A DNA stretch of 64,000 nt from VRUE01 sp963702035 (GTDB lineage: Bacteria; Actinomycetota; Thermoleophilia; Solirubrobacterales; 70-9): NCBI GenBank assembly GCA_963702035.1, contig OY969700.1:310001-374000 (forward strand). Reading direction: 5' to 3'. Within the stretch, counting starts at the first letter, position 1. Every line of letters starts with the position of its first letter. Shown one piece after another: positions 58,454 through 64,000 of this stretch. Position numbers and translations under genes: made by a program. Under the pieces are notes generated by a model, which had not been told where the DNA came from, did no database searches, and was given only the letters and a program-made list of their open reading frames with translations.

Positions 58454-58557
58454 GCCGCGTCATCGGGGTATTCCCACCGCCGGCTTCGGCCTTATGCCGA
58501 TGACATTCGCCCCGGATGCGCCTAGCGTCACGGCAAAATCCGAAAGGGAGGCTCTCG

Positions 58558-58710
58558 ATGAGCGATCAGACGATCACCCTGACCCTGTCAAAGCCCGACG
58601 CGGAGATCCTGTTGGGCGTGGTCTCGGCCGAGCGCTACAACGCCGAGGTCGAGCCTGTCTGCGAGGCGATACGCAAGCAGCTCGACGAGAAGCTGGCCGA
58701 GCTGGGCTGA
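58558..58710 (+). CDS. small conserved-looking protein
   Basis: 50 aa: MSDQTITLTLSKPDAEILLG, VVSAERYNAEVEPVCEAIRK, QLDEKLAELG. A GGGAGG site six bases before the ATG is strong. Soluble, helical; function unknown. Confidence 0.6.
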   Translation: MSDQTITLTLSKPDAEILLGVVSAERYNAEVEPVCEAIRKQLDEKLAELG

Positions 58711-58717
58711 GCGGCGC

Positions 58718-58993
58718 ATGTCGGTGGCGGCCCAGTACGCGATCGCGCTCGGGGTCGTCTTCGCGGTCAACCTCCTGCCGGCCTTCGGGCCGCCGACCTG
58801 GGCCGTGCTGGTCTTCTTCAGCGTCGACTTCGACCTGCCCGCGGCCACCCTCGTCGTCGGCGGCGCGCTGGCCGCGGCGACCGGGCGCCCTGGTCCTGCG
58901 GCTGGCGATGCTGGCCGGGCTGGCGATCCTCCTCGGCGGCATAAGGCCGCGCGGAGGCGGGGACCTCCGGGATACTCGACTCTCCCCCCGATG
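58718..58993 (+). pseudogene. truncated membrane protein
   Basis: Starts MSVAAQYAIALGVVFAVNLL, PAFGPPTWAVLVFF and an ALAAATGR helix boundary, as in a family of small multi-span membrane proteins. The frame then degenerates; another frame carries LRLAMLAGLAILLGG, the apparent last helix. A deletion plus frameshift seems to have removed the middle. Confidence 0.55.
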
Positions 58994-59024
58994 AACCCCG
59001 ACGGCGCGGCGCTGGAGGCATTCC

Positions 59025-61721
<2,697 letters not shown>

Positions 61722-61735
61722 GGTCCCCCGTCGCG

Positions 61736-62893
61736 ATGCCATCGCTTGTCCGCCCGCGCGAAGTGGCGAGATCGGTCACCCCGCTCGAGCTGTTCTTCGA
61801 CCTGGTCTACGTCTTCACGGTGAGCCAGCTTGCGCATCACCTGTTCGACCAGGTGGACGCCCGCGGCATGGCCGAGACGCTCGTCCTGACGCTGGCGGTG
61901 ATGTACGCGTGGTTCATGACCGTGTGGACGTCGAACTGGCTCGACGCCGATCGCCAACCCGTGCGCCTGCTGCTGCTCTGCCTGATGTTCGCCAGCCTGG
62001 TCATGTCGACGTCGGTCTCGGAGGCGTTCGGCGACCGGGCCTGGCTGTTCGTCGCCGGCTACCTGGCGATCCAGGTCGGCCGGACGACGTTCGCGGTCTT
62101 CGCCTTCCGCGGCCACCGCCTGTACACACACTTCGCCAACGCCCTGGTCTGGGAGATCGGCACCGCGCCGATCTGGATCGCAGGCATCGCGACGGGCGGC
62201 AACGACCGGCTGGTCCTCTGGGCGGCGGCCGTCCTCGTCACCTACGGCGGCGTGATCGCCGGCCACCCGCTGCCGGGACGGAAGAGCCCGTTCAGCTCCG
62301 ACAGCCAGATCTACGCCGAGCACCTGCTGGAGCGCTTCCGCCTCTTCTTCCTGATCGCCCTGGGGGAGACGGTCCTCACCCTCGGCAACGCCTTCGCCGG
62401 CGAGCCGGTCGCGGCCGATCGCCTGCTCGTCCTCGCCGTCGCCTTCACCGGCTCGGTCGCGCTGTGGTGGTGCTACTTCCACCGCGCGGAGGAGATCGGC
62501 GTGCGGGCCGTAAAGGAGGCCGACAAGCCCTCGCGCATCGTCGGCCTCGGCAACTACACCCTGATCCTGATGGTGATCGGGATCATCGCGATCGCCGTCG
62601 GCGACGAGCTGGCGATCGCCGACCCGGGCGGCCCGGTCGACTTCGCCGTCGCCGTGCTCGTCTTCGGCGGCCCGGCGATCTTCCTGCTCGCCCAGCTCGC
62701 CTTCATGCGCCGAGCCGCGGGCAGCGTCCCCGGGTCCAGGCTCCTCGCCTGCGCCGCGCTGCTGGTCCTCGCGGTCGCGACCGCCCCACTGAGCCTCCTG
62801 GCCGCCGTGATCGCATCGACCGCCGTCCTGGTAGCGGTGGCGGTAGGCGACACCCGATCCGACGCGGAGCTGACAGCCCCTTCCCGTCGCTAG
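61736..62893 (+). CDS. low temperature requirement A (LtrA) family membrane protein
   Basis: 385 aa from MPSLVRPREVARSVTPLELFFDLVYVFTVSQLAHHL, the hallmark LtrA N-terminus. About ten membrane helices; HLLERFRLFFLIALGETVLTLG and WWCYFHRAEE are typical family blocks. Role unknown beyond a listerial cold-growth phenotype. Starts 15 bp after the ATPase gene. Confidence 0.9.
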   Translation: MPSLVRPREVARSVTPLELFFDLVYVFTVSQLAHHLFDQVDARGMAETLVLTLAVMYAWFMTVWTSNWLDADRQPVRLLLLCLMFASLVMSTSVSEAFGDRAWLFVAGYLAIQVGRTTFAVFAFRGHRLYTHFANALVWEIGTAPIWIAGIATGGNDRLVLWAAAVLVTYGGVIAGHPLPGRKSPFSSDSQIYAEHLLERFRLFFLIALGETVLTLGNAFAGEPVAADRLLVLAVAFTGSVALWWCYFHRAEEIGVRAVKEADKPSRIVGLGNYTLILMVIGIIAIAVGDELAIADPGGPVDFAVAVLVFGGPAIFLLAQLAFMRRAAGSVPGSRLLACAALLVLAVATAPLSLLAAVIASTAVLVAVAVGDTRSDAELTAPSRR

Positions 62894-62908
62894 GCTTAGC
62901 TCGTCCCC

Positions 62909-62979
62909 GGCGCCTTGGCGGAGTGGCTACGCAGCGGCCTGCAAAGCCGTTTACACCGGTTCGATTCCGGTAGGCGCCT
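62909..62979 (+). tRNA. tRNA-Cys (GCA)
   Basis: 71 nt. Acceptor GGCGCCT (62,909-62,915) pairs with AGGCGCC (62,972-62,978); discriminator U. Anticodon arm CGGCC-TGCAAAG-type loop gives GCA. T arm ACCGG-TTCGATT-CCGGT. The gap to 63,040 shows no repeat of its 3' end. Confidence 0.92.
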
Positions 62980-63039
62980 TCGGCTCGCGAATGGGCGCTC
63001 CTTCCCGCCCTCATCGACATCGCCCTTGGGTGCAACAAT

Positions 63040-63192
63040 ATGTCGGCGATGAAGCCCCAAGCTCCTACCGCCCCGAAGACCGAGCGGAACAAGCTTCGCT
63101 TTGGCTTGCCCGGAAGCAGCACGGAGCGCAAGGGTCGGATCAAGGCTGCGATCCAGGCCAATCGCGAGACCCTGCGTCGCCTCGCAAAGTAG
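63040..63192 (+). CDS. putative antitoxin of a Doc pair
   Basis: 50 aa: MSAMKPQAPTAPKTERNKLR then FGLPGSSTERKGRIKAAIQANRETLRRLAK. Basic and helical, like short Phd-type or unclassified antitoxins. It ends three bases before the Doc start. A second ATG at 63,049 is possible. Confidence 0.6.
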   Translation: MSAMKPQAPTAPKTERNKLRFGLPGSSTERKGRIKAAIQANRETLRRLAK

Positions 63193-63195
63193 CCC

Positions 63196-63588
63196 TTGAC
63201 GATCTATCTGGAGCTGGGCGACTACTGCGAGATCGCCGCAGAGCTACTCGGGACAACTCCCGAGCAGGTCGCTAGCCTGCCGAGGATTGCGCTCGCGGAT
63301 TCGGCGCTCGCCGCGCCCCAGGCAGGCTTCGGCGGCCAGGATGCATACCCCACGCTCGTTGAGAAAGCAGCTGTCCTGGTCGAGCACTTGGCCCGTAACC
63401 ACCCGCTACCGGACGGCAACAAGCGAGCCGCATTTCTCTCCGTCTGGCTGTTTATGGAAGTAAACGGGCGACCCTTCGCGGGGGAAGATGCCGACGTTGA
63501 CGTTCCGATGGTCGAGAAGATCGCGGCGGGCGAAGCGGCTCCCAACCAAATAATTGATTGGCTGAAGAGGCAAACTTCTTCAGGCTAG
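63196..63588 (+). CDS. doc: Doc/Fic-type toxin (death on curing)
   Basis: 130 aa, TTG start. The catalytic motif ARNHPLPDGNKRAAFLSVWLF matches Doc (HxFxxGNKR variant with HPLPDGNKR). Doc kinases phosphorylate EF-Tu. Flanking helices IYLELGDYCEIAAELLG and AFGGQDAYPTLVEKAAVLVEHL fit the family. Confidence 0.88.
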   Translation: MTIYLELGDYCEIAAELLGTTPEQVASLPRIALADSALAAPQAGFGGQDAYPTLVEKAAVLVEHLARNHPLPDGNKRAAFLSVWLFMEVNGRPFAGEDADVDVPMVEKIAAGEAAPNQIIDWLKRQTSSG

Positions 63589-63592
63589 GGGT

Positions 63593-64000
63593 CTAGGCTT
63601 CCATCACCTGTTTCACCGACACGTCGATCCCGGCGCCGCTCAGCCGCTCGGCTGCTGACTTGAGACTGACCATGCTGAAGAAGGGGAGCCCGTAGGGGCG
63701 ATCGCGGCGTTTGCCGCGCGAGAGGATCACGTAGGAAACGCGGATTTGATCCCGTGCTCCAGGCTGATCGGGGATCACGGGCGCGAACCCTGGGTTCAAC
63801 TTCTTCTACCTTCTTCGCCGCATCTTTGCGGAACGCTTCATCCCTCAGGAGTAACTCCGTCGAGGTGACTCCCTGCGCAAAGAGGTGACTGAGCGTCGAG
63901 GAGCGCCCTCGCTTCTTCGCGTGGACGAAACGACCGTCTTTGGTCAGGATGTCGCAGATCTCGACGCGGTTGACCCCGCCGACGCCAACGAGTTGGCCGT
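63593..64000 (-). pseudogene. DUF6119/TIGR04141-type protein, frameshifted and cut by the window end
   Basis: From the window edge one frame reads VNRVEICDILTKDGRFVHAK, RSSTLSHLFAQGVTSTELLL; near 63,800-63,803 the reading must shift by one base to continue as LNPGFAPVIPDQPGARDQIR, YVILSRGKRRDRPYGLPFFS and onward. These are consecutive blocks of the sporadically distributed TIGR04141 (DUF6119) family. The 5' end is outside the window. Confidence 0.7.

Overview
The window is high-GC DNA (roughly two thirds G+C) with the gene order rpmF-plsX-acpP-rnc-smc-ftsY-ffh-rpsP-khpA-trmD-rplS-lepB-rnhB-yraN-comM-dprA, frequent GTG/TTG starts and many 4-bp stop/start overlaps. Together with a WhiG/FliA-type sigma factor next to a Xer recombinase, this suggests an actinobacterium; the protein style recalls deep-branching Thermoleophilia (Solirubrobacterales), but that placement is inference.

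Region 1 (1-22,200) is core chromosome: lipid precursor synthesis, RNase III, an unusually short SMC, both SRP GTPases, ribosomal proteins, signal peptidase I, RNase HII, DNA-uptake proteins (ComM, DprA), ThiD, IlvD, a hydrolase, a formyl-THF cyclo-ligase, an L,D-transpeptidase, a Xer recombinase and a sigma factor. Two copies of a 72-bp intergenic repeat lie at 13.5 and 18.9 kb, each enclosed by a different self-complementary stem. rimM is missing from its usual place and a long perfect inverted repeat lies there instead.

Region 2 (22,206-43,977) starts at a tRNA-Gly(GCC) gene. Its 3' end recurs at 32.93 and 43.94 kb, so two integrated segments of about 10.7 and 11.0 kb sit in tandem. Segment 1 has a phage-type integrase facing the tRNA, a winged-helix gene, a replication-relaxation-like protein, a small sigma factor behind a 157-nt nested hairpin leader that would hide its ribosome-binding site, XRE regulators and many small genes. 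Segment 2 carries a SIR2-HerA defence operon preceded by two translationally coupled small genes; a two-gene block (ATP-grasp ligase and STAND-type ATPase, convergent) bounded by perfect 24-bp inverted repeats beside a tyrosine recombinase; a PIN toxin-antitoxin pair; and an IS1595-type element.

Region 3 (44.0-53.2 kb) is a defence and toxin-antitoxin hotspot: DUF433, DUF4145, a TIR-like/protein-kinase fusion, AbiEi/AbiEii, an IS66 element with a clean 8-bp target duplication, a MazF-like pair and a second, apparently identical IS1595 copy. Five related palindromes are scattered through regions 2 and 3; three of them stand just downstream of toxin genes.

Region 4 (53.2-64.0 kb) mixes decayed genes (frameshifted helicase, VapBC remnant, headless YihY, internally deleted site-2 protease, broken membrane protein) with intact ones (acyltransferase, DUF1295 protein, P-type ATPase, LtrA, tRNA-Cys, Doc toxin pair). 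A frameshifted DUF6119/TIGR04141-type gene runs off the end.
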